This document shows, in pieces, positions 29,936 to 39,107 of a stretch of 64,000 bases of DNA (its first letter is position 1; each line of letters starts with the position of its first letter). The stretch covers positions 124,001 to 188,000 of the forward strand of contig NZ_CACVCE010000056.1 in assembly GCF_902729445.1 (NCBI RefSeq), in the 5' to 3' direction. A model generated the notes under the pieces. The model saw only the letters and a list, made by a program, of their open reading frames with translations. It searched no databases and was not told the origin of the DNA. The position numbers were made by a program, and so were the translations under genes. This stretch comes from Magnetospirillum sp902729445 (GTDB lineage Bacteria; Pseudomonadota; Alphaproteobacteria; Rhodospirillales; Magnetospirillaceae).

Positions 29936-32118
29936 GCGAGACCGAAATGCTGGACCGGCTGGCCAGATTCGCCGGGATCGAGGATGGCTGGTGGGATTTC
30001 TACGGCCAGTGGCGGGTGGTTCCGGCTTCGACCAAGCGGGCCTTCCTGGCCGCCATGGGGCTGGACGCCGCCGACGAATCCCAGGCGGCGGCCACCCTGG
30101 CCCAACTCGAGGAGCGTCCGTGGCGCCGCTGGCTGGAGCCTGTGGCCCTGTTCACCGCAGGCCAGGCCGATCCGTTCGTGACGCTGACCGTGCCGGCCGA
30201 CCTGGACAAGGTGAGTGCGGGCTGGACCCTGACCGAGGAAATGGGCGTCGGCCATTCGGCCTTCGTCACCATCGACACGCAGGAATGGATCGATGAACGC
30301 TGGATCGACGGCCAATTGGTCAAGCGCTGGAAGCTGCGCCTGCCGGAATTGCCGCCGCCCGGCTATCACCGCCTGAAGGTCGAGATCGGCACCGAAGCGG
30401 CCGAGATGACGGTGATCGTCGCCCCGGCCAAGGGCCACGTGCCGCCGGAAGTGGCCGGGGGCGCGCGGGCCTGGGGCCTGGCGACGCAGATCTATGCGCT
30501 TCGTACCGGCAGCGACTGGGGTGTCGGCCATTACGGCGCCCTGGCCGAACTGGGGCGGATGGCCGGCCGGCTGGGGGCCAAGACCGTCGGCGTCAATCCG
30601 TTGCACGCCTTGTTCCCCAATTGCGCCGAGCGCTACAGCCCCTATGCGCCGTCTTCGCGGCGTTTTCTCAACGTCACCTATCTCGACATCGAGGCCATCC
30701 CGGAATTCAGGCACTGCCGCGAGGCCAAGCGCACTTTCGCCTCGCCGGGGTTCCAGGCGACGCTGGCCCGGGTCAAGGGCTATCCGCTGGTCGATTACGC
30801 CGAGGTCGCCCGGGTCCAGCGCCCGGTGCTCGAAGCACTTTACGCCTGGTTCCGCTCGGAGCACCTGGCCGAGAACGACGAGCGTGCCCAGGCCTTTCGC
30901 GCCTTCCAGCGGACAGGCGGCGCGGCCCTTGCCCAGTTCGCCACCTTCGAGGCCCTGCACGAGCGCTTCCTGAAGGACGGGAACGGCTGGTGGCGCCACT
31001 GGCCCGAGGAATTCCGCCATCCCGCCAATCCCGCCGTCGCGCGCTTCGCCGCCGACAATGCGCTTCGCGTCGAGTTCTATGCCTGGCTGCAATTCGAGGC
31101 CGACCGCCAGCTGGGCGCCGCCCACCAGGCGGCGCGCGATTCCGGGGCGACCATCGGGCTTTACCGCGATCTGGGCGTCGGCATCGCCGGCGACGGCGCC
31201 GATTCCTGGGGCGACCAGGATTTGTTGGCGTTGGGCCTGTCGGTCGGCGCGCCGCCGGACCCGCTGGCGCTGAAGGGCCAGGATTGGGGGCTGCTGCCGT
31301 TCAATCCCATGGCACTGAGGGAAGCCGCCTATCGCCCCTTCACCGAAATCCTGGCCGCCAACATGCGCCATGCCGGCGCGCTGCGCCTGGATCACGCCAT
31401 GCTGCTCCAGCGGCTTTATTGGGTGCCGCCGGGGGTGGACGCCGATCAGGGCGCCTATGTCCGCTATCCGGTCGATGACCTGTTCCGGCTGGTGGCGCTG
31501 GAATCGGCGCGCAATCGCTGCCTGGTGATCGGCGAGGATCTGGGCACCGTTCCCGACGGTTTCCGCGAGCGCATGGATTGCGCGTCCTTGTTCGCCTATC
31601 GGGTGATGGTGTTCGAAAAGACCGACGGCCGCTTCAAGCGCCCCGACGAATTCTCGCCCCAGGCCCTGGCGATCTTCGCCACCCACGACCTGCCCAGCAT
31701 CCTGGGCTGGTGGAACGAGGCCGACATCAAGGCGCGCGCCCGCCTGAACCTCTATCCCCGCGACGGCATGGCGGCCGAGGAACAAGAGTCCCGCGCCACC
31801 GACCGCCGCCTGATGGTCGAGGCCCTGGCGGCAGAAGGTTTGTTGCCGGCCGACTTCCCCACCTCCGGGCCGTTGGACGCCGCCCAGGGCCAGGCGCTGA
31901 CCGCCGCCGGCCACCACTATCTGGCCCGGTCCAGCGCCGCCCTGATGATGGTCCAGATCGAGGACGTCCTGGCCGAGGACAGCCAGATGAACCTGCCGGG
32001 GACCGTCGATCAGCATCCCAACTGGCGCCGGCGCTTCGCTTTGGACGTCGCCGGGCTGGACGGTGACGCCCGGATGAAAGCCCTACGGAATTTGCGGTCA
32101 TCACCGAAAGTTCCTTGA
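29932..32118 (+). CDS. malQ: 4-alpha-glucanotransferase (amylomaltase)
   Basis: The 728-residue GH77 enzyme moves maltooligosaccharide chains between acceptors, recycling the short products of debranching. It has an N-terminal extension of about 170 residues (as in the E. coli form), then LGVNPLHALF-like NPLHALFPNCAERYSPY, the nucleophile in ALRLDHAMLLQRLYW, the acid in VIGEDLGTVPDGF and the third Asp in FATHDLPSILGWW. GGGAAGGGGG precedes the ATG, which overlaps the glgX stop. Confidence 0.95.
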   Translation: MSETEMLDRLARFAGIEDGWWDFYGQWRVVPASTKRAFLAAMGLDAADESQAAATLAQLEERPWRRWLEPVALFTAGQADPFVTLTVPADLDKVSAGWTLTEEMGVGHSAFVTIDTQEWIDERWIDGQLVKRWKLRLPELPPPGYHRLKVEIGTEAAEMTVIVAPAKGHVPPEVAGGARAWGLATQIYALRTGSDWGVGHYGALAELGRMAGRLGAKTVGVNPLHALFPNCAERYSPYAPSSRRFLNVTYLDIEAIPEFRHCREAKRTFASPGFQATLARVKGYPLVDYAEVARVQRPVLEALYAWFRSEHLAENDERAQAFRAFQRTGGAALAQFATFEALHERFLKDGNGWWRHWPEEFRHPANPAVARFAADNALRVEFYAWLQFEADRQLGAAHQAARDSGATIGLYRDLGVGIAGDGADSWGDQDLLALGLSVGAPPDPLALKGQDWGLLPFNPMALREAAYRPFTEILAANMRHAGALRLDHAMLLQRLYWVPPGVDADQGAYVRYPVDDLFRLVALESARNRCLVIGEDLGTVPDGFRERMDCASLFAYRVMVFEKTDGRFKRPDEFSPQALAIFATHDLPSILGWWNEADIKARARLNLYPRDGMAAEEQESRATDRRLMVEALAAEGLLPADFPTSGPLDAAQGQALTAAGHHYLARSSAALMMVQIEDVLAEDSQMNLPGTVDQHPNWRRRFALDVAGLDGDARMKALRNLRSSPKVP

Positions 32119-32180
32119 CAGCAGGGTAGGGGCAGGCCACTCCATTTCTTTGGGATTGCTTCAGGCGGGAAGGGCAGGTC

Positions 32181-34640
32181 ATGCGCCGAGTTGGGCCACC
32201 GGTCGTCAAGTTGCTCGACGACGACGTCGAGAGCATCAAGTACTCGCTTGCCAGCCACCTGCTTTATTCGGTGGGCAAAGAGCCGATCAACGCCACCGCG
32301 CGCGATTGGTTCATGGCGGCCGCCTATGCCGTGCGCGACCGCGTCACCGAACGCTGGATGCCGACGCTGAACCGCTATTACGAGCAGGATCAGAAGCGCG
32401 TCTATTACATGAGCATGGAATTCCTGATCGGCCGCACGCTGACCAACGCCATGATCAATCTGGGCATCTACGATCAGGTGCGGGAAGCGGTCGGCCAATT
32501 GGGCCTGGATTTCGACGAAGTGGTCGGCTGGGAAGTGGAAGCGGCGCTGGGCAATGGCGGCCTGGGCCGTCTGGCCGCCTGCCTGCTGGATTCCATGGCG
32601 GCCCTGAACATCGCCGGCTTCGGCTATGGCATCCGCTACGATTACGGCATGTTCACCCAGCATGTCGAACATGGCTGGCAGGTGGAAAGCCCGGAAAACT
32701 GGCTGCGCTATGGCAATCCGTGGGAATTCGCCCGGCCCGGCGTGATCTATCCGGTCCGTTTCGGCGGCCGGGTCATCCATTACAAGGACGTGATGGGCCA
32801 CACCCGCGCCCAGTGGATGGACGCCGAAGAGGTCATGGCCATGGCCTATGACGTGCCGATCCCCGGCCATGGTGGGCGGACCGTCAACAATCTGCGCCTG
32901 TGGTCGGCCAAATCGACCCGCGAATTCGATCTGAAATATTTCAATGCCGGCAATTACATCGAGGCGGTGCGCGACAAGAACGAGTCCGAGACCCTGTCCA
33001 AGGTGCTCTATCCGTCCGACATGACCGAGCGGGGCAAGGAACTGCGCTTCAAGCAGGAATATTTCTTCGTCGCCGCCTCGATCCAGGACATCCTGGCCCG
33101 TTTCCGCAAGTCGCACGACAACTGGGACATGCTGCCCGAGCGGGTCGCCATCCAGTTGAACGACACCCATCCGGCCATGGTGGTGGCCGAACTGCAGCGC
33201 GTGCTGGTGGACGAGCACCAGCTGGATTGGCACCGCGCCTGGAGCCTGACCCGGCGCTGCTGCGCCTATACCAATCACACGCTCATGTCGGAAGCCTTGG
33301 AGACCTGGCCGGTCGATCTGTTCGGCCGCATCCTGCCCCGGCACCTGGAAATCGTCTATCAGATCAACCACGAGTTCCTGCAGGAAGTTCGCCATCGCCA
33401 TCCGGGCGATTCCGAGTTGCTGCGGCGGGTCTCGGTGGTAGCCGAAGGCGACGAGCGCCGCATCCGCATGGCCCATCTGGCGGTGGTCGGCAGCCACAAG
33501 GTCAACGGCGTCGCCGCCATCCATACCGGCCTGATGAAAAGCACGATCTTTTCCGATTTCGACCATTTAAGCCCGGGCAAGATCACCAACAAGACCAACG
33601 GCGTCACCCCCAGGCGCTGGCTTTTGGGCGCCAATCCCGGCCTGGCCAAGCTGATCAGCGGCGCCATCGGCGACAGCTGGGTCACCCACCTGCACGAGTT
33701 GAAGAAGCTTGAACCCTTCGCCGCCGACAAGGGGTTCAGGGCCGAATTCGCCGCCGTCAAACGCGCCAACAAGGAACATCTGACCGACGTCATCGGCCAG
33801 CGTCTGGGCATCGACCTGACCGCCGATTCGCTGTTCGACGTGCAGATCAAGCGTATCCATGAATACAAGCGCCAATTGCTGAACCTGTTGCACGTCATCA
33901 GCCGTTACAACCGCATCCGCTCGAACCCGATGATCGATCTGGTGCCGCGCACCATCATCATCGGCGGCAAGGCGGCGCCGGGCTATGCGCTGGCCAAGCT
34001 GATCATCAAGCTGGTCAACGACGTCGCCGACGTGGTCAACAACGACCCCCTGGTCGGCGACAAGCTGAAGGTGGTGTTCGTCCCCAACTACAACGTCTCG
34101 ACCGCCGAACTGGTGATGCCGGCGGCGGAATTGTCGGAGCAGATCTCGACCGCCGGCACCGAGGCCTCGGGCACCGGCAACATGAAAATGAGCATGAACG
34201 GCGCCCTGACCATCGGCACCTGGGACGGTGCCAATGTCGAGATCTGCGAGGAAGTGGGCGAGGAAAACATGTTCCTGTTCGGCCTGACCGCCCAGGAAGT
34301 GGCCCGCATTCGCGTCGATGGCTATGACCCGGCCCGGGCGATCAATTCCGACGAATGCCTGAAGAAGGCGATCGAGCTGATTTCCACCGGCTATTTCTCG
34401 CCCGACCAGACCGATCGCTTCCAGGGGATCGCCGATGTGCTGACCCACGGCGACCATTACCTGCTGACCGCCGACTTCCCGCTTTATCTGGCGGCGCAGG
34501 AACGGGTCGACCAACTGTACCGCGATCCCGACGAATGGAACCGCCGGGCGATCTTGAACGTCGCCCGCATGGGCAAGTTCTCGTCGGACCGTACGGTGGC
34601 CGAATATGCCCGCGAGATCTGGAACGTGGCCGTAGAGTAG
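32181..34640 (+). CDS. glgP: Glycogen phosphorylase
   Basis: The 819-residue GT35 enzyme releases glucose-1-phosphate from alpha-1,4-glucan ends. The pyridoxal-phosphate Lys is in EASGTGNMKMSMNGAL; GNGGLGRLAACLLDS, QLNDTHPA and VTPRRWL are further family blocks. It starts 62 bases after malQ with GGGAAGGGCAGG upstream of the ATG and is the last glycogen gene here. The N-terminal regulatory phosphorylation region of animal enzymes is absent, as usual in bacteria. Confidence 0.97.
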   Translation: MRRVGPPVVKLLDDDVESIKYSLASHLLYSVGKEPINATARDWFMAAAYAVRDRVTERWMPTLNRYYEQDQKRVYYMSMEFLIGRTLTNAMINLGIYDQVREAVGQLGLDFDEVVGWEVEAALGNGGLGRLAACLLDSMAALNIAGFGYGIRYDYGMFTQHVEHGWQVESPENWLRYGNPWEFARPGVIYPVRFGGRVIHYKDVMGHTRAQWMDAEEVMAMAYDVPIPGHGGRTVNNLRLWSAKSTREFDLKYFNAGNYIEAVRDKNESETLSKVLYPSDMTERGKELRFKQEYFFVAASIQDILARFRKSHDNWDMLPERVAIQLNDTHPAMVVAELQRVLVDEHQLDWHRAWSLTRRCCAYTNHTLMSEALETWPVDLFGRILPRHLEIVYQINHEFLQEVRHRHPGDSELLRRVSVVAEGDERRIRMAHLAVVGSHKVNGVAAIHTGLMKSTIFSDFDHLSPGKITNKTNGVTPRRWLLGANPGLAKLISGAIGDSWVTHLHELKKLEPFAADKGFRAEFAAVKRANKEHLTDVIGQRLGIDLTADSLFDVQIKRIHEYKRQLLNLLHVISRYNRIRSNPMIDLVPRTIIIGGKAAPGYALAKLIIKLVNDVADVVNNDPLVGDKLKVVFVPNYNVSTAELVMPAAELSEQISTAGTEASGTGNMKMSMNGALTIGTWDGANVEICEEVGEENMFLFGLTAQEVARIRVDGYDPARAINSDECLKKAIELISTGYFSPDQTDRFQGIADVLTHGDHYLLTADFPLYLAAQERVDQLYRDPDEWNRRAILNVARMGKFSSDRTVAEYAREIWNVAVE

Positions 34641-34693
34641 GGGCGTGCTGCTTCCCATTGACGCCTTGCATGCAATGGCCCACTCTGCGCGCC

Positions 34694-35824
34694 ATGAGCG
34701 AGGCGACACGAACCCTTTCGCCGCAAGAGCGTCTTGACTGGCTGCGCCTGATCCGCAGCGAGAATGTCGGGCCGCGCACCTTCATTCGCCTGCTGGAACG
34801 GTTCGGCTCGGCTTCGGCCGCGCTGGCGGCCCTGCCCGAACTGGCCAAGCGCGGCGGCCGGGCCAGGCCGATCGTCATCTGCCCCAAGGAAACCGCCGAA
34901 CGCGAAATGGCGGCGGCGCTGGATCTGGGCTGCACCGTGCTGGCGGCGTGCGAGCCGGGCTATCCGCGCTATCTGGCCGCCATCGACGATGGCCCGCCGA
35001 TCCTTTATGCCCGGGGCAACGCCTCGCTTCTGACCCGGCCGATGGTGGCGATGGTCGGCGCGCGCAACGCCTCGGTCAACGGCCGCAGCTTGACCCGGCG
35101 CATGGCGGCCGAACTGGCCGGCGACGGGCTGGTGGTGGCGTCGGGGCTGGCGCGCGGCATCGACACCGCCGCCCATGAAGGTGCGCTGTCGGGCGGCACC
35201 GTGGCGGTGATGGCGGGCGGGATCGACGTGGTCTATCCGCCGGAAAACGCCCGGCTTTACGACGACATCGTCGCCATGGGCTGCGCGGTGTCGGAAATGC
35301 CGCCCGGCACCCAGCCGCAAGCCAGCCATTTTCCCAGGCGCAACCGCATCGTCTCGGGCCTGTCCTTAGGCGTGGTGGTGGTCGAGGCCTCGTTGAAGTC
35401 GGGGTCGCTGATCACGGCGCGCATGGCTGCCGACCAGGGCCGCGAGGTGTTCGCCGTTCCGGGGCATCCCATGGACCCGCGCGCCCAGGGGCCCAACGAC
35501 CTGATCCGCCATGGCGCCACTCTGACCGAAGGGACCGCCGACGTCCTGGCGGTCTTGAACGACATGCTGCGCCGGCCGTTGGCCGAGGGTCGCAAGGCTG
35601 TGTTCGCCGCCGCTCCCCAAGCGATTGTCGATGAATCCGAGCTGGCGCACGCCCGGACTCTTTTGCTGGAAAGCTTGGGTCCTGCTCCGGTGACGGTTGA
35701 CTTGCTGATCCGCGAATGCCAATTGTCTGCTTCCGTGGTGTCCCTGGTCCTGCTCGAGCTCGAGCTGGCCGGTCGCCTGGAGCGGCTGCCTGGAAATCAG
35801 GTGGCGCTGCTGGCTGGCATCTGA
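34694..35824 (+). CDS. dprA: DNA-processing protein DprA
   Basis: The 376-residue protein loads RecA on incoming single-stranded DNA during transformation and is widespread even in species not known to transform. After an N-terminal SAM/HhH-like region the Rossmann fold shows VGARNASVNGRSLTRRMA, SGLARGIDTAAHEGAL, SHFPRRNRIVSGLS and SLITARMAADQGREVFAVPG. A C-terminal winged-helix module follows. ATG 34694 (MSEATRT) fits the family start. It lies 29 bases before topA, a common pairing. Confidence 0.93.
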   Translation: MSEATRTLSPQERLDWLRLIRSENVGPRTFIRLLERFGSASAALAALPELAKRGGRARPIVICPKETAEREMAAALDLGCTVLAACEPGYPRYLAAIDDGPPILYARGNASLLTRPMVAMVGARNASVNGRSLTRRMAAELAGDGLVVASGLARGIDTAAHEGALSGGTVAVMAGGIDVVYPPENARLYDDIVAMGCAVSEMPPGTQPQASHFPRRNRIVSGLSLGVVVVEASLKSGSLITARMAADQGREVFAVPGHPMDPRAQGPNDLIRHGATLTEGTADVLAVLNDMLRRPLAEGRKAVFAAAPQAIVDESELAHARTLLLESLGPAPVTVDLLIRECQLSASVVSLVLLELELAGRLERLPGNQVALLAGI

Positions 35825-35853
35825 AGCATTTTCTCGTACCTGATCGGGGCCGG

Positions 35854-38496
35854 ATGAAGGTCGTCGTCGTCGAATCGCCTGCCAAGGCCAAGACCATCAA
35901 CAAGTATCTTGGCCCTGATTTCCAGGTCCTGGCCTCGTACGGCCATATCCGTGACCTGCCGGCCAAGGACGGCAGCGTGCGCCCCGATGACGGCTTCGCC
36001 ATGGATTGGGTGGCCGACGGCAAGTCGGAACGCCAGATCAAGGAAATCGCCGCCGCCGTCAAGAAGGCCGACAAACTGTTCCTGGCCACCGATCCGGATC
36101 GCGAGGGCGAGGCGATTTCGTGGCATGTCCGCCAGGTGCTCGAGGAAAAGGGCGCCCTGAAGGGCAAGGACGTCAAGCGCGTGGTGTTCAACGAGATCAC
36201 CAAGAGTGCCGTCCTGGACGCCATGAAGAATCCCAGGGACATCCATCAGGATCTGGTCGATGCCTATCTGGCGCGCCGCGCCCTGGATTATCTGGTCGGT
36301 TTCACCTTGTCGCCGGTTCTGTGGCGCAAGCTGCCGGGCTCGCGTTCTGCGGGTCGCGTGCAGTCGGTGGCGCTCAGGCTGATCTGCGAGCGCGAGACCG
36401 AGATCGAGCGCTTCAAGACCCAGGAATATTGGTCGGTGGCGGTGGATTTCCTGACCGCCAAGGGCCAGGCGCTGACCGCCAACCTGACCCATCTGAATGG
36501 GATCAAGCTCGACAAGTTCTCGCTGGGCGACGAGGCGGCGGCCCAGTCGGCCAAGCTGGCCATCGAGTCCGACCGGTTCCATATCGACAAGGTCGAGCGC
36601 AAGAAGGCCAAGCGCAACCCCTATGCGCCCTTCACCACCTCGACCCTGCAGCAGGAAGCCAGCCGCAAGCTGCATCTGGGCGCCAGCCGCACCATGCAAT
36701 TGGCCCAGCGCCTGTACGAAGGCGTCGATATCGGCGGCGAGACGGTCGGTCTGATCACCTATATGCGTACCGATGGCGTGCAGATGGCCGCCGAGGCGAT
36801 CGCGGCGGCCCGCGACCTGATCGGCAAGGATTTCGGCAAGGCCTATGTGCCGGCCTCGCCCCGGCTTTACAAGGCCAAGGCCAAGAACGCCCAGGAAGCG
36901 CACGAATGTATCCGCCCGACCGACATGTTCCGGCGGCCCGATCAGGTGGCCAAGTATCTCGATCGTGACCAGCTGCGCCTGTACGAGCTGATCTGGAAGC
37001 GCACCGTGGCCAGCCAGATGGCCGCGGCCGAGCTGGATCAGGTGGCGGTGGACATCGCCGGCGAGGGCAAGAAGACCGTGCTTCGCGCCACCGGCTCGGT
37101 GGTGGTGTTCGAGGGTTTCTTGAAGGTCTATCGCGAGGATCGCGACGACGCGCCGGCCAGCCCCGACGAGGACGAATCCGAACGGCTGCTGCCCGACGTC
37201 ACCGAAGGCGAGGCGATGAGCCGCCAGAAGGTCACCCCCGAACAGCATTTCACCCAGCCGCCGCCGCGCTATTCCGAAGCCAGCCTGGTCAAGCGTCTGG
37301 AAGAGCTGGGCATCGGCCGGCCCTCGACCTATGCCTCGATCCTGACGGTGCTGCAGGAACGCAATTACGTCCGTCTGGACCAGCGTCGGTTCATCCCGGA
37401 AGATCGCGGCCGCCTGGTCACCGCCTTCCTGGAAAGCTATTTCGGCCGCTACGTCGAATATAATTTCACCGCCGATCTGGAAAATCAGTTGGACGAGGTG
37501 TCCGACGGCAAGATCGACTGGCGCAAGGTGCTCGAGGCGTTCTGGCGCGACTTCCTGGGGGCCGTCGAGGGCACCAAGGAACTGCGCGTCTCGGAAGTCA
37601 TCGAGACGCTGGACCGCGAACTGGGGCCGCATTTCTTCCCCGAACAGCCGGGCGGTCACGACCCGCGCCTGTGCCCGGGCTGCAATTCCGGCCGGCTGTC
37701 GTTGAAGCTGGGCAAGTTCGGCGCCTTCATCGGCTGTTCCAGCTATCCCGAATGCCGCTTCACCCGGCCGCTGACGGTGGGCACCGACGGCGACGGCGCG
37801 CCCGAGGGCGGCGACACCACCCGCGAACTGGGGACCGACCCGGCCACCGGCGAGCTCATCTCCCTGCGCAAGGGGCCCTATGGCTGGTACGTCCAGCGCG
37901 GCGACGGCCCCAAGCCCAAGAGGGTGTCGCTGTATAAGGGGCTGGAACCGGCCGATGTCGGCCTCGAGATCGGCCTGAAGCTTCTGGATCTGCCGCGTCC
38001 GGTCGGCACCCACCCCGAGACCGGCAAGAACATCGCCGCCGGTGTCGGCCGTTTCGGTCCCTATCTGCTGCATGACGGCGTCTACAAGTCGTTGACCAAG
38101 GACGACGACGTGCTGACCATCGGCATGAACCGCGCCATGGAACTGCTGTCCCAGGCGCGCGGCAAGGCCGCCGGCCCGTTGCGCACCCTGGGCGAGCATG
38201 ACGGCAAGCCGGTGACGGTGCATGAGGGGCGTTATGGCCCCTATGTCAGCCGCGACGGCATCCATGCCACCCTGCCCAAGGGCACCGACCCGCTGACGGT
38301 GACGCTGGAAGCGGCCCTGCCGCTGATCGCCGCCAAGGCTGCCAAGGCACCGGCCAAGAAGACGGGCCGCAAGGCCAAGGCCGCCGCACCCAAGGCCGAG
38401 ACGTCTTCCCCCGCCAAGAAAGCCCCGGCCAAGAAAGCAGCCGCGAAAAAGACCGCCGCCAAGAAGGCCCCGGCCAAGAAGTCCGCCAAGGCCTAG
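35854..38496 (+). CDS. topA: DNA topoisomerase I
   Basis: The 880-residue type IA enzyme relaxes negative supercoils. The Toprim domain begins KVVVVESPAKAKTINKYLG, the catalytic Tyr is in GLITYMRTDG, and a single C4 zinc module (CPGCNSGRLSLKLG...CSSYPEC) is followed by three GxYGPYV-type repeats. It ends in about 50 residues of Lys/Ala/Pro repeats (AKKAPAKKAAAKK-like), a tail common in alphaproteobacteria that should add nonspecific DNA binding. ATG 35854 begins the conserved region exactly. Confidence 0.96.
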   Translation: MKVVVVESPAKAKTINKYLGPDFQVLASYGHIRDLPAKDGSVRPDDGFAMDWVADGKSERQIKEIAAAVKKADKLFLATDPDREGEAISWHVRQVLEEKGALKGKDVKRVVFNEITKSAVLDAMKNPRDIHQDLVDAYLARRALDYLVGFTLSPVLWRKLPGSRSAGRVQSVALRLICERETEIERFKTQEYWSVAVDFLTAKGQALTANLTHLNGIKLDKFSLGDEAAAQSAKLAIESDRFHIDKVERKKAKRNPYAPFTTSTLQQEASRKLHLGASRTMQLAQRLYEGVDIGGETVGLITYMRTDGVQMAAEAIAAARDLIGKDFGKAYVPASPRLYKAKAKNAQEAHECIRPTDMFRRPDQVAKYLDRDQLRLYELIWKRTVASQMAAAELDQVAVDIAGEGKKTVLRATGSVVVFEGFLKVYREDRDDAPASPDEDESERLLPDVTEGEAMSRQKVTPEQHFTQPPPRYSEASLVKRLEELGIGRPSTYASILTVLQERNYVRLDQRRFIPEDRGRLVTAFLESYFGRYVEYNFTADLENQLDEVSDGKIDWRKVLEAFWRDFLGAVEGTKELRVSEVIETLDRELGPHFFPEQPGGHDPRLCPGCNSGRLSLKLGKFGAFIGCSSYPECRFTRPLTVGTDGDGAPEGGDTTRELGTDPATGELISLRKGPYGWYVQRGDGPKPKRVSLYKGLEPADVGLEIGLKLLDLPRPVGTHPETGKNIAAGVGRFGPYLLHDGVYKSLTKDDDVLTIGMNRAMELLSQARGKAAGPLRTLGEHDGKPVTVHEGRYGPYVSRDGIHATLPKGTDPLTVTLEAALPLIAAKAAKAPAKKTGRKAKAAAPKAETSSPAKKAPAKKAAAKKTAAKKAPAKKSAKA

Positions 38497-38514
38497 CCCC
38501 AGTGCCTTGTCGGT

Positions 38515-38551
38515 CCCGATACCTTGGTCTATTATACCAAAGGGTGTCGGG
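38515..38551 (+). terminator. Imperfect hairpin after topA
   Basis: CCCGATACCTTGGT (38515-38528) can pair with ACCAAAGGGTGTCGGG (38536-38551) with one bulge and mismatch, around a seven-base loop. There is no T run after it, so it is at best a weak terminator in the 80-base gap between topA and the next gene. Confidence 0.4.
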
Positions 38552-38576
38552 GCCAGCCTAGCTCACAGGGGCGCGA

Positions 38577-39107
38577 ATGGTCGTGTCAATGGACAGGAAC
38601 GGCGTGTTGCCGGGGTTTGCCCGGCTTCTCGGCGTCGTCGTGGTGCTCAATCTGCTGGTGTTCGGCCTTGTCGGCATGGTTCTGAGCTGGAACCATCAGC
38701 ATGAACGCGCCAAGGCGATCATGATTGCCGACAATTACGGCCGGGTTCTCGAAGAGAACATGGCCCGCTTCATCGAAAAGGTCGATCTGACCTTGCTGGC
38801 GGTGATCGACGAGATTCACCGCCAGGAAGTGGCCGGTGGCATCGACCGTGCCACGCTCGACCTCTTTCTCGCCCGCCACGATGCCCGTCTGCCCGAGGCC
38901 TTGGGCCTGAGGGTCATCGATGCCGACGGCATCGTCGTCCATGCGGTGACCAATGCCGGTTCCAGCGCCCGCGTCAGCATCGCCGACCGCGAGCATTTCA
39001 TCACCCCCCGCGACCATCCGGAACAAGGCCTTTACATCTCGTCGCCCATCGTCGGGCGGCTGGTCTCGGCGCCGATGATCATCCTGGCCCGCCACGACTG
39101 CCGGTGA
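38577..39107 (+). pseudogene. N-terminal part of a split Cache sensor kinase
   Basis: This 176-codon piece has a membrane helix (about residues 15-38) and the first half of a periplasmic Cache domain (LRVIDADGIVVHA, IADREHFITPRDHP). It stops at 39105-39107 in the middle of the domain. Skipping two bases at about 39093-39094 would read LARRLPVNGKFAG straight into the next frame, matching LTRRLDRPDGGLAG in the intact kinase at 5089-6831. The most economical reading is a frameshift in one gene. If both parts are translated, this half alone could not signal. Confidence 0.75.

Noticed and set aside
29773..32016. 747-codon minus-strand frame over malQ
   Set aside because: malQ has all GH77 catalytic motifs and is coupled to glgX; the antisense frame shows no domain.
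38340..38496. Separate histone-like Lys/Ala-rich gene at the topA end
   Set aside because: It is in frame with topA, without its own start or ribosome-binding site; such tails are usual in alphaproteobacterial TopA.
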